64,000 nucleotides of DNA. Source: Auraticoccus cholistanensis. GTDB taxonomy: Bacteria; Actinomycetota; Actinomycetes; Propionibacteriales; Propionibacteriaceae. The notes under the pieces are model-generated. The model saw only the letters and a list, made by a program, of their open reading frames with translations. It searched no databases and was not told the DNA's origin. Shown piece by piece: positions 8,374 through 16,476 of this stretch. The position numbers and the translations under genes were made by a program. The stretch spans positions 569,327-633,326 of the forward strand of contig NZ_WPCU01000010.1 in assembly GCF_009742705.1 (NCBI RefSeq), written 5' to 3'. Position 1 is the first letter of the stretch, and each line of letters starts with the position of its first letter.

Positions 8374-9150
8374 TCACCCCGCGAGGGCGTCGACCACCGT
8401 GTCGGTGACGCGGGGACTCGCGCCCACCACCAGCGGAGCGCCCCCGGAGGTGGCCCGGTAGTGCTCGCCGGTGGTCAGCCGGGCCTCACCGCCCAGCTCG
8501 CGCAGCATCAGCGTGCCCGGCACGTGGTCCCACGGCCGGGGCGCGGAGTACACCACGAAGTCGGTCTCGCCGGTGAGCAGCCGCGGGTAGTCCACCCCGC
8601 AGCACCAGGCCGAGGTGCCGATCGGTCCCAGCGGCGGGAAGGAGGCGTCGCGCCAGCGGGCCCGGGAGCTGACCCCGCGCCAGCTGCCCGGGTCGTCGCC
8701 GACCGGCTCGCGGTGCACCCGGTGGCCGTCGCGCCACACGCCGGCGCCGAGCTCGGCCACCCAGGAGGTGCGGTGCTGGGGCTGGTGGATCCAGGCCCGC
8801 ACCGCCCGCCCGGAGCGGAGCTCGGCCACCATCACGGCGTGGTCCTCCGAGCCGCGGACGAAGTTGGCGGTGCCGTCGATGGGGTCGATCACCCAGGCGT
8901 GCTCGGCCCGACCCAGCCCGTCCAGCAGCGACGGGTCGGCGGCCACCGCCTCCTCGCCCACCACCAGGGCGTCGGGGTGGGCGGCGCTGAGCGCGGCGGT
9001 CAGCGCGGCCTCGGCCTCGGTGTCGGCCACCGTGACGAGGTCGCCGGGGTTCTTCTCCCGCACCTGGCCCTCGCCGAGGCGGCGGAAGCGGGGGGTGACC
9101 ACGTCCTCGGCCACCGTGACGATCAGCTGCAGCACGTCGGAGGTGTCCAT
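8374..9150 (-). CDS. Inositol-monophosphatase-family phosphatase
   Basis: A protein of 258 aa with the Li+-sensitive phosphatase metal site: D43 (TVADTEAE), G66-E67-E68, the D89-P-I-D92-G-T motif, and the C-terminal W-D pair (RPWDHVPG). The family removes phosphate from inositol phosphates, histidinol phosphate or PAP; this one cannot be assigned with certainty. HisN-like histidinol phosphatase and inositol monophosphatase are both possible. The start ATG 9150 gives the usual family N-terminus; its ribosome binding site is weak. It diverges from the LacI regulator gene. Confidence 0.9.
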   Translation of the reverse strand: MDTSDVLQLIVTVAEDVVTPRFRRLGEGQVREKNPGDLVTVADTEAEAALTAALSAAHPDALVVGEEAVAADPSLLDGLGRAEHAWVIDPIDGTANFVRGSEDHAVMVAELRSGRAVRAWIHQPQHRTSWVAELGAGVWRDGHRVHREPVGDDPGSWRGVSSRARWRDASFPPLGPIGTSAWCCGVDYPRLLTGETDFVVYSAPRPWDHVPGTLMLRELGGEARLTTGEHYRATSGGAPLVVGASPRVTDTVVDALAG

Positions 9151-9307
9151 GGTGGACAGCCAACCACGGCCGGGACCGCGCCCGCCCGCCCGGGTGCCCC
9201 ACCTCCCGCGCGGGCCGCCTCGTCGGGTGGCGCGCCGTCCCAGGTGCCACAATGCCCACCAGCCGCGACGCCCGCCCGGGCGCAGGCGCCCCGACGCGAG
9301 GAGACCC

Positions 9308-10330
9308 ATGGGCCGGATCACGATCCGCACCGTCGCCGAGGCGTGCGGGGTGTCGCCCTCGACGGTCTCCAACGCCTACAACCGCCCCGGGCAGCTGTCG
9401 GCGGCGCTGCGGGAGCGGATCCTGGCCACCGCCGAGGAGCTCGGCTACCCCGGGCCGAGCGCGGCCGGGCGGTCGCTGCGCTCGGGCCGGGCCGGCGCGA
9501 TCGGCGTGCTGCTGTCCAACCAGCTCTCCTACGCCTTCTCCGACCCCTACGCCATCGGCTTCCTGGTCGGGGTGACCCAGGCCTGCGAGCGGGCCGGGGT
9601 GAGCGTGCTGCTGCTCAGCGCCGAGCACCCCGAGGGCGGGCCGGACCTGAGCGCGATCCAGCGGGCCAACATCGACGGCATCATCACCCTCACCTTCGAC
9701 ACCCACCCCAGCGTGCTGGAGCACGCCCGCCGCCGCGGTCTGCCGGTGGTCACCACCTACCCCGGCGCGGGCGACCACTCGGTGGCCGTGGACGACGTCC
9801 GGGCCGGCGAGCTGGTGGGTGCCCACCTGCACGGTCTGGGCCACCGGCGGGTGGCCTGCGTGGTGGGCACCAGCTCCTCGACCGGGACGCCGGTCACCGC
9901 CGTCGAGGCGCTGGCCGACCTGGACTACGTCGACCGGGTCACCGGCCTGCGCTCGGCGCTGCCCGACGCGGAGGTGACGATCTTCTCCGCCCGCCACAAC
10001 TCCTTCGACACCGGCCGGGCGGCCGCGGACGCGGTGCTGGCCGTGGACCCGTGGCCGACGGCGGTGGTCTGCTCCAGCGACGTGCTCGCCCTCGGTCTGC
10101 AGCACGAGCTGCGCGAGCGCGGGGTGCAGGTGCCGGGCCAGATCTCGGTGGCCGGCTTCGACGACATCGACGAGGCCGCCATCGGCGACCTCACCACGGT
10201 GGCGCAGCCGATCGTCGACAAGGGACGGCTGGCCGCCGGCATGCTGCTGGGCGACGACGCGGGCCCGGCCCACGTGCTGCTCGAGGTCTCCCTGGTGGCC
10301 CGGGGCTCCACCGCCCCGCCGCGGGGCTGA
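9308..10330 (+). CDS. LacI-family transcriptional regulator of the rhamnoside module
   Basis: A protein of 340 aa. The N-terminal LacI helix-turn-helix (ITIRTVAEACGVSPSTVSNAYN, in two parts at residues 4-25) includes the hinge helix region to about residue 60, followed by a periplasmic-binding-protein-like effector domain. GAGGAG lies 4-9 nt before the ATG at 9308. It is the only LacI protein in the window. Two LacI-type inverted repeats lie at the divergent promoters of the rhamnosidase and the sugar importer 3 kb away, so it is the likely local regulator, with rhamnose or a rhamnoside as the probable effector. That assignment is inferred from proximity. Confidence 0.9.
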   Translation: MGRITIRTVAEACGVSPSTVSNAYNRPGQLSAALRERILATAEELGYPGPSAAGRSLRSGRAGAIGVLLSNQLSYAFSDPYAIGFLVGVTQACERAGVSVLLLSAEHPEGGPDLSAIQRANIDGIITLTFDTHPSVLEHARRRGLPVVTTYPGAGDHSVAVDDVRAGELVGAHLHGLGHRRVACVVGTSSSTGTPVTAVEALADLDYVDRVTGLRSALPDAEVTIFSARHNSFDTGRAAADAVLAVDPWPTAVVCSSDVLALGLQHELRERGVQVPGQISVAGFDDIDEAAIGDLTTVAQPIVDKGRLAAGMLLGDDAGPAHVLLEVSLVARGSTAPPRG

Positions 10331-10346
10331 GCGGGGCGTCTCAGCC
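10325..10346. terminator. Bidirectional terminator between lacI-type gene and rhamnosidase
   Basis: GGCTGAG (10325-10331) and CTCAGCC (10340-10346) are exact inverted copies with an 8-nt loop. The arms contain the stop codons of both convergent genes. Confidence 0.5.
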
Positions 10347-13130
10347 GGACCCGCGGGAGCCGACCTCGGCGAGCCGCCGTGCGATGTCGGCCCGGGCCTC
10401 GTCGGGGACCTTGCGGCCGAGCAGCTCCTCCACCGTCCGGCCGGGGACCCAGCGGGTGTGGGCACGGACGTCCTCGGCCAGCGCCGGGTCGACCGCCGCG
10501 AGCCCCTCGAAGAAGGCCGCGTAGCCCGTCGGGTCGTCGACCAGCCGGGTCAGCGGCGAGTCCAGGCCGAGGGGGGTGGAGGGCTGCGCCGGCGCCCGCG
10601 CCGGGCACGTCCAGGCGTGGTCCCCCGAGCCGACCGTCAGCTCCCGCCCGTCGGGCAGCCGGACCCGCGCGGTGGTGTTCGGCGGGACGGTGGCCTGCAC
10701 CACCAGCTCGTCGCCGTCGCGCCGCCAGCCGGCCCGGGCGGGCCCGTAGGGGGTGCGGTGCTCGGCGGCGGCGTGGTCGAGGCCGGCGAGCGGGACGGGG
10801 GCGATGCGCAGCACCCGGTAGCCCGGCTCCGCCGGGGCCAGCCCGGCCAGGCAGCGGTGCAGCCAGTCGGCCACCGCGCCGAAGGCGTAGTGGTTGAACG
10901 AGGTCATCTGGCCGGGGTTGATGGTGCCGTCGGGCAGCATCGAGTCCCACCGCTCCCAGATGGTGGTCGCCCCCATGGTGACCGGGTAGAGCCACGACGG
11001 GTTCTCGGTCTGGGTCAGCAGGCGGCCCGCGGTGGCGGCGTGGCCGGTGCGGGTCAGCGCGTCGCAGATGATCGGCGTGCCCACGAACCCGGTGCCGATC
11101 CGGTAGCCCTGCTCGCGGACCAGCCCGGCCAGCCGGTCGCCCAGGGCCTGCTGCTGCTCGGGCGGGGCGAGGTCGAAGGCGATGGCCAGCGCGTAGGCGG
11201 TCTGCGCGTCCGACATCATCCGCCCCGCCGGGGTGACGTACTCGGCCAGGAAGGCCGTCCGCACGCGTTCGGCGACCTCCCGGTAGCACCGCTCGACCTC
11301 GTCGTGGCCCAGCACGGCGGCGGCCCGGGCCGTCAGCTGCGCGGAGCGGAAGACGTAGGCCGTGGCCACCAGGTCCGGCGAGGTGGCGGCCGCGGCCGGG
11401 CGGTCCGGGGGCGCCACCGGGTCCAGCCAGTCGCCGAACTGGAAGCAGCCCTCCCACAGCGACCTCTCCCCCGCCAGCGCCACCACCACGTCGGTCCAGG
11501 CACGGGCGCTGTCCAGCTGGTCCGCCAGCACCTGCCGGTCGGCGAAGCGCTCGAAGAGCACCCACGGCACCACGCAGGCGGCGTCCCCCCAGGCCGCCGC
11601 CGGCCGCGGCGGGGTGCGGGGCGGCGGGTTCGGCACCACGAAGGGGACCACCCCGCCGGCGTGACGCTGCTCCAGCGCCAGGTCGCGCAGCCAGGAGGCC
11701 AGGAAGCCGCGGGTGTCGTAGAGGAAGGCGGCCGTGGGTGCGAACACCTGGATGTCGCCGGTCCAGCCCAGCCGCTCGTCGCGCTGCGGACAGTCGGTGG
11801 GCAGGGAGAGGAAGTTGCCGCGCAGGCTCCACACCACGTTCTCGTGCAGCCGGTCCAGCAGCGGGTGCGAGCAGCTGAACCAGCCGGTGCGCTCCATGTC
11901 GCTGTGCACGACGACGGCCGTGACGTCGGACGGGTCGACCTCCACCCCGCTCAGCTCGGCGTAGCGGAAGCCGTGGAAGGTGAACTCGGGCTCCCACACC
12001 TCCTCGCCGGTGCCGGCGAGGGTGCAGCTGTCGGTGGCCGCCGCCCGCCGCAGCGGCCGGGTGCCGAGCTCGCCGTGCTCGAGCACCTCGGCGTGGCGCA
12101 GGGTGAGCACCTCGCCGGCGCCGCCGCGCACCCGGACCCGCAGCCGTCCCACCAGGTTCTGCCCGAAGTCGAGCACCGTCCCGCCCGACGGCGTGGTGAT
12201 CACGTCGACCACGCCGCGCTCCTCGGTGCGTCGCACCGCGGGCGAGCGCCGCGGCTCGGGCACCACCGGGCTCGGCCGGACCTCGGCCGGGGCCCAGCCG
12301 GAGTCGTCGAACCCCGGGCTGTCCCAGCCCGGCTGCCGCCGCCGGAGGTCGACGTGCTCGCCCTGGTAGATGCCGCTGGCCACCACCGGGCCGGGGCTCA
12401 CCCGCCACCCGGGACCGGTGAGCACCTCCTCGAGGCGCCCGTCGGCGTACTCCACCACGAGCTGGGCGGCCACCTGCGGCTGCTCGGCGTAGAAGCCCCG
12501 CTGCCGCCCCGGGGGTCCGTAGCGCTCGGTGGCCCAGGCCCCGGCGAAGCGGATGCCCAGGGCGTTGGTGCCCGGCACCAGCAGCGCGGTGACGTCGGTG
12601 GTCTCGTGCACCATGCGGTACTGGTAGGCCGTCCAGCCCGGCTTGAGCACCTGGTCGTCGACGTCGGTGCCGTTGAGGACCGCCTGGTAGGCCCCGAGCG
12701 CGGTGGCGTACAGCGTGGCGGAGCGGACCTCGCCGGCCACCTCGAACTCGGTGCGCGCCAGCCCGGGCTGGGCGACCGCCGTCGGCCCGGGCAGCCCGAC
12801 CGCCTCCGCCCGCCACGCGCCCTCGGCGAGGAACCCGCCGCGGACGGTGACCGGTTCGCTCCACTCCCCCGGCCCGCCGTCGCGGCCGCGCACCCGCACC
12901 CGCACGTCCGCCGCCTCCCGCGGGGCGAGCGGGGCGAACGGCCAGGGGACCAGCACCGAGTCGGGGCCCTCGAGCACGACCGGCTCCCCGTCGTCGCGCC
13001 GGAGCTCGGCACCGGTCTGCACCCAGTCGGGGGTGTCGGTGACGGTGGTCCAGCTCAGCGCCGGGGTGGGGGTGGGCACGAAGTCGTCACCGCTGGGACG
13101 CTCGACGGTGAGGGTCGGGACGGTGGTCAC
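10341..13130 (-). CDS. Alpha-L-rhamnosidase, glycoside hydrolase family 78
   Basis: A protein of 929 aa, typical for GH78 inverting alpha-L-rhamnosidases. N-terminal beta-sandwich domains (about 1-380) precede the (alpha/alpha)6 catalytic barrel. The catalytic signature TDCPQRDERLGWTGD occupies residues 445-459, with D451 the probable general acid. There is no signal peptide, so it acts on rhamnosides brought into the cell by the divergent importer. GTG 13130 is chosen because AGGAG lies 6 nt upstream and the upstream sequence holds the promoter and operator. It is regulated by the LacI-type operator at 13194-13208. Confidence 0.93.
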   Translation of the reverse strand: MTTVPTLTVERPSGDDFVPTPTPALSWTTVTDTPDWVQTGAELRRDDGEPVVLEGPDSVLVPWPFAPLAPREAADVRVRVRGRDGGPGEWSEPVTVRGGFLAEGAWRAEAVGLPGPTAVAQPGLARTEFEVAGEVRSATLYATALGAYQAVLNGTDVDDQVLKPGWTAYQYRMVHETTDVTALLVPGTNALGIRFAGAWATERYGPPGRQRGFYAEQPQVAAQLVVEYADGRLEEVLTGPGWRVSPGPVVASGIYQGEHVDLRRRQPGWDSPGFDDSGWAPAEVRPSPVVPEPRRSPAVRRTEERGVVDVITTPSGGTVLDFGQNLVGRLRVRVRGGAGEVLTLRHAEVLEHGELGTRPLRRAAATDSCTLAGTGEEVWEPEFTFHGFRYAELSGVEVDPSDVTAVVVHSDMERTGWFSCSHPLLDRLHENVVWSLRGNFLSLPTDCPQRDERLGWTGDIQVFAPTAAFLYDTRGFLASWLRDLALEQRHAGGVVPFVVPNPPPRTPPRPAAAWGDAACVVPWVLFERFADRQVLADQLDSARAWTDVVVALAGERSLWEGCFQFGDWLDPVAPPDRPAAAATSPDLVATAYVFRSAQLTARAAAVLGHDEVERCYREVAERVRTAFLAEYVTPAGRMMSDAQTAYALAIAFDLAPPEQQQALGDRLAGLVREQGYRIGTGFVGTPIICDALTRTGHAATAGRLLTQTENPSWLYPVTMGATTIWERWDSMLPDGTINPGQMTSFNHYAFGAVADWLHRCLAGLAPAEPGYRVLRIAPVPLAGLDHAAAEHRTPYGPARAGWRRDGDELVVQATVPPNTTARVRLPDGRELTVGSGDHAWTCPARAPAQPSTPLGLDSPLTRLVDDPTGYAAFFEGLAAVDPALAEDVRAHTRWVPGRTVEELLGRKVPDEARADIARRLAEVGSRGSG

Positions 13131-13190
13131 GGCTGGCTCCTGTCGCGGGGTGGGGTGGCCACGACAGAGGGACGCCGTCGTCGCACCGCC

Positions 13191-13220
13191 ATCATGAAAA
13201 CGTTTCATCAGACGTGTCAA
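13191..13220 (-). promoter_or_regulatory. Rhamnosidase promoter
   Basis: On the minus strand, TTGACA (13220 down to 13215) is followed after 18 nt by CATGAT (13196 down to 13191). The LacI-type inverted repeat at 13194-13208 covers the spacer and much of the -10 box, which fits repression by blocking RNA polymerase. Confidence 0.55.
13194..13208. promoter_or_regulatory. LacI-type operator O1 (rhamnosidase side)
   Basis: ATGAA and TTCAT are exact inverted arms with a 5-bp centre containing ACG. The core TGAAAACGTTTCA is close to the classical LacI/CcpA-type TGAAACGTTTCA. It is strikingly AT-rich for this genome. Confidence 0.7.
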
Positions 13221-13294
13221 CCACCCGACCGACGGATGGCACGACACCCCGACGGCGCTCGACCGGGACCAGAACCAGCCCGCCCGTGTGATCC

Positions 13295-13323
13295 TTGACA
13301 CACCTGCCGCGCCGACCTACCGT
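13295..13323 (+). promoter_or_regulatory. Promoter of the rhamnoside importer operon
   Basis: TTGACA (13295-13300), a 17-bp spacer and TACCGT (13318-13323): a near-consensus housekeeping promoter. Transcription should begin near 13330, immediately before operator O2. Confidence 0.75.
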
Positions 13324-13334
13324 GGCGAGCAGGT

Positions 13335-13350
13335 GTTGAACCGTTTCAAC
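13335..13350. promoter_or_regulatory. LacI-type operator O2 (importer side)
   Basis: GTTGAA and TTCAAC are perfect 6-bp inverted arms around CCGT. The site begins about 5 bp downstream of the predicted transcription start, a typical repressor position. It shares the TGAA...TTCA arms with O1 150 bp away, so looping between the two is possible. Confidence 0.75.
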
Positions 13351-13380
13351 GCGCGTCACCCATCTGACAAGGAGGTCAAG

Positions 13381-14694
13381 ATGAACGCACGGAACCGACG
13401 AGCCGCGATCGCCGTGGGAGCGACGGTGCTGGCCACGTCCCTGGCGGCCTGCGGCGGAGGCGGCGGCGCCGCCGACGGCGGCACGGTCGAGATCGAGTTC
13501 CTGACCCAGGACGGTGGGACGAGCGTTCCGCTGGCCGAGGCCATGATCGAGGCCTTCCAGACGGCGAACCCCGACGTCGTGGTCAAGCTGCAGACCCAGC
13601 CCGGGGGCACCGAGGGCGACAACCTCACCAAGACCAAGCTCTCCACCCAGGAGATGTCTGACGTCTTCACCTACAACTCCGGCTCGCTGCTGCAGGCCCT
13701 CAACCCCGACCAGACGCTGGTGCCGCTGTCGGACCAGCCGTGGGTGGGTGACCTCAGCGAGGACTTCGCGCAGGTGGTGAGCACCCCCAACGGCCTGTAC
13801 GGCGCCCCGGTGGGCACCTCGCGGGTGGGCGCGGTGATGTACAACCGGGCCCTCTACGAGGAGCTCGGGCTGGAGGTGCCCACCTCGTGGTCGGAGTTCA
13901 TGGCCAACAACGAGACGATCGCCGCCGAGGCACCCGACGTGGCGCCGATCATCCAGACCTACGGCGACACCTGGACCAGCCAGCTGTTCGTGCTGGGCGA
14001 CTTCGCCAACGTGCAGTCCGCGGACCCGCAGTGGGCCGCCGAGTACACCGCCGGCAACCGCTCCTACGCCGAGGAGCCCGGGCTGGCCGGCTTCCGCCAC
14101 CAGCAGGAGGCCTTCGAGGCCGACCTGTTCAACGAGGACTTCCCCTCGGCGACCTTCGAGAACGGGCTGCGGATGCTCGCCGAGGGCGAGGGCGCCCACT
14201 ACCCGATGCTCACCGACTCGATCTCCACGATCCAGCAGAACAACCCCGACGCGGTCGACGACATCGGGGTGTTCGCGCTGCCGGCCGACGACGCGGCCAA
14301 CACCGCGATCACGGTGTGGCAGCCCAACGCCATCTACATCCCCAGCACCACCGAGGACGAGAAGCTCGAGGCGGCCAAGCGCTTCGTGACCTTCTTCAAC
14401 TCACCCGAGGGGTGTGCCGTGCAGTCGGAGGTCCTCGTGCCCGGCGGGCCGTTCGTGACCAGCGCCTGCCCCGCACCCGAGGACGCCCCGCCGATCATCG
14501 CCGACATCCAGGAGTACTTCGACTCCGGCGCCACCACGCCCGCGCTGGAGTTCCTCTCCCCCATCAAGGGCCCCAACCTGGAGAACATCACCGTGGCGGT
14601 CGGCTCGGGGATCACCAGCGCCGCCGACGGTGCCGCCCAGTACGACGAGGACGTGCGCAAGCAGGCCCAGCAGCTCGGCCTCGAGGGCTGGTGA
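13381..14694 (+). CDS. Sugar ABC transporter solute-binding lipoprotein (rhamnoside module)
   Basis: A protein of 437 aa with a Sec lipoprotein signal: hydrophobic stretch then LAAC at 21-24, lipid attached to C24, followed by a flexible Gly run. The mature part is a family-1 extracellular solute-binding protein (sugars, oligosaccharides). AAGGAGG lies 4 nt before the ATG. It is the first gene of a binding protein-permease-permease operon that diverges from the GH78 rhamnosidase, so the ligand is probably a rhamnose-containing glycoside. Ligand identity is inference. Confidence 0.93.
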   Translation: MNARNRRAAIAVGATVLATSLAACGGGGGAADGGTVEIEFLTQDGGTSVPLAEAMIEAFQTANPDVVVKLQTQPGGTEGDNLTKTKLSTQEMSDVFTYNSGSLLQALNPDQTLVPLSDQPWVGDLSEDFAQVVSTPNGLYGAPVGTSRVGAVMYNRALYEELGLEVPTSWSEFMANNETIAAEAPDVAPIIQTYGDTWTSQLFVLGDFANVQSADPQWAAEYTAGNRSYAEEPGLAGFRHQQEAFEADLFNEDFPSATFENGLRMLAEGEGAHYPMLTDSISTIQQNNPDAVDDIGVFALPADDAANTAITVWQPNAIYIPSTTEDEKLEAAKRFVTFFNSPEGCAVQSEVLVPGGPFVTSACPAPEDAPPIIADIQEYFDSGATTPALEFLSPIKGPNLENITVAVGSGITSAADGAAQYDEDVRKQAQQLGLEGW

Positions 14695-14698
14695 CGCC

Positions 14699-15643
14699 AT
14701 GGCGTCGACCACCACGTCCGCGGCCCGGGTGGCGGCGCTGCCCCGCGCGACGAGGCTCGAGGAGCCACCCGGGCACGGGCGCGGCGGCATCCGCACGATG
14801 TACCCGTCGTGGTTCTACCTGCCCGCAGGTGCGCTCTACGTCGTGTTCTTCGCGGTGCCGACCTTCGCCTCGTTCTACTTCGCGCTGACCCGCTGGACGC
14901 TGTTCGACGTCGAGTTCATCGGCCTCGACAACTTCGTGCAGTTCTTCCAGGAGCCGCAGCTGGTGCAGGGCTTCGTCAACACCTTCTTCTACGGCTTCGT
15001 CACCTCGGCCCTGAAGGTGGTGCTCGGTCTGGCGCTGGGGCTGCTGCTCACCTCCCAGATCATCGCCCGGGGCTACCTGCGCTCGGTGGTGTTCTTCCCG
15101 GTGCTGGTCTCCACCATCGGCATCGGCATCACCTTCAAGGTGCTGCTCGACCCCTTCGGCGGGCTGGTCAACGAGTCGCTGGCCGCTCTCGGCATCACCG
15201 GTCCCGGCTGGCTCACCGACCCGGCCTGGGCGCTGTTCTCGGTGGCGCTGATCGACGTGTGGAAGGGCGTCGGCATCGCCACCCTGATCTACATCGCCGG
15301 GCTGGTGGCCATCCCGCAGGAGTACTACGAGGCCGCCCGGGTCGACGGCGCCACCAGCTGGCAGCTGTTCCGGCGGATCACGCTGCCGCTGGTCCGCCCG
15401 GCGACGGCCACGGTGGTGGTGCTCTCGCTGATCGGCGGGCTGAGGTCGTTCGAGCTCATCTGGGCCACCACCCGCGGCGGGCCGGGCTTCACCAGCGACG
15501 TGATCGCCTCGGTGATCTACAAGCAGTACCAGGCCGGCTTCTACGGCCTGTCGACCGCCGGCAACGTCGTGCTGTTCGTGGTGGTCACCGCGATCATGAT
15601 CCCCGTCTCGATCCTGCTCAACCGCAAGGAGGTCGACCGGTGA
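14699..15643 (+). CDS. Sugar ABC transporter permease 1 (rhamnoside module)
   Basis: A protein of 314 aa of the MalF/UgpA class. About six membrane segments follow a 30-residue basic N-terminus, and the cytoplasmic loop EAARVDGATSWQLFRRI (EAA motif), which contacts the ATPase, lies in the last third. The ATG is 4 nt after the stop of the binding-protein gene. It works as a heterodimer with the next gene product. Confidence 0.93.
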   Translation: MASTTTSAARVAALPRATRLEEPPGHGRGGIRTMYPSWFYLPAGALYVVFFAVPTFASFYFALTRWTLFDVEFIGLDNFVQFFQEPQLVQGFVNTFFYGFVTSALKVVLGLALGLLLTSQIIARGYLRSVVFFPVLVSTIGIGITFKVLLDPFGGLVNESLAALGITGPGWLTDPAWALFSVALIDVWKGVGIATLIYIAGLVAIPQEYYEAARVDGATSWQLFRRITLPLVRPATATVVVLSLIGGLRSFELIWATTRGGPGFTSDVIASVIYKQYQAGFYGLSTAGNVVLFVVVTAIMIPVSILLNRKEVDR

Positions 15644-16473
15644 GGGCGCGACGGGTCCGCGGAGTCGTCGTCGGCGCGGTCGCGGTGCTGGTCTCGGTCG
15701 TGGTCTTCCTGGTCCCGTTCGCCTTCATCCTGGTGACGGCGGCCAAGACCGCCGAGGAGGCCTCGCTGCTGTCGTTCAGCCTGCCGAGCGAGTGGGCGCT
15801 GTGGGACAACCTGGTGGCGGTGCTGACCACCCGTGACGGCGTCGTGGTGCGGGCCTTCGTCAACTCCACGATCCTGACGGTGGCCAGCGTCGCGCTGATG
15901 GTCGTCGTCGCGGCCATGGTCGGCTACGTGCTGCAGCGCAGGTCGAGCCGCTGGAACCCGGTGGTCAACTTCTTCGTGCTGGCCGGGCTGATCGTCCCGC
16001 CGGCCGTGGTGCCCACCATCTGGGTGCTGCAGACCATCGGGCTGTTCAAGACCATCCCCGGCATGGTGCTCATCAACGCCACCTTCGGGCTGTCGTTCTG
16101 CGTGCTGCTGTTCCGGGCGTTCGTCTCGACCGTGCCCCGCGAGCTGGACGAGGCGGCGATCATCGACGGCGCGGGGCCGATGCGGCTGTTCTTCACCGTG
16201 GTGCTGCCGCTGCTCAAGCCGGTGGTGATCACGGTCGTCGTGGTGCAGGCGGTCGCGGTGTTCAACGACTTCACCGGTCCGCTCTACTTCCTGCCCGGCG
16301 ACGAGAACGCCACCGTGCAGCTGACGCTGTACAACTTCCAGAGCCAGGTGCTGAGCCAGTGGAACCTGCTCTTCATGGACATCCTGCTGATCACCCTGCC
16401 GCCGCTGGTGATGTACATCTTCTTCAACCGCCAGATCGTGGCCGGGATGACCAGCGGGGCGGTGAAGGGCTGA
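15640..16473 (+). CDS. Sugar ABC transporter permease 2 (rhamnoside module)
   Basis: A protein of 277 aa of the MalG/UgpE class with six predicted membrane helices and the EAA loop DEAAIIDGAGPMRLF. The GTG start overlaps the stop of permease 1 as GTGA, showing translational coupling. No ATPase gene follows; the next gene is convergent. The importer must borrow an MsiK-like ATPase encoded elsewhere. Confidence 0.92.
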   Translation: MRARRVRGVVVGAVAVLVSVVVFLVPFAFILVTAAKTAEEASLLSFSLPSEWALWDNLVAVLTTRDGVVVRAFVNSTILTVASVALMVVVAAMVGYVLQRRSSRWNPVVNFFVLAGLIVPPAVVPTIWVLQTIGLFKTIPGMVLINATFGLSFCVLLFRAFVSTVPRELDEAAIIDGAGPMRLFFTVVLPLLKPVVITVVVVQAVAVFNDFTGPLYFLPGDENATVQLTLYNFQSQVLSQWNLLFMDILLITLPPLVMYIFFNRQIVAGMTSGAVKG

Positions 16474-16476
16474 GCC

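Noticed and set aside
10458..13298. Long plus-strand open frame over the rhamnosidase (946 codons)
   Set aside because: It is the antisense shadow of the GH78 gene; repetitive GRR/HHP-like composition and no family motifs.
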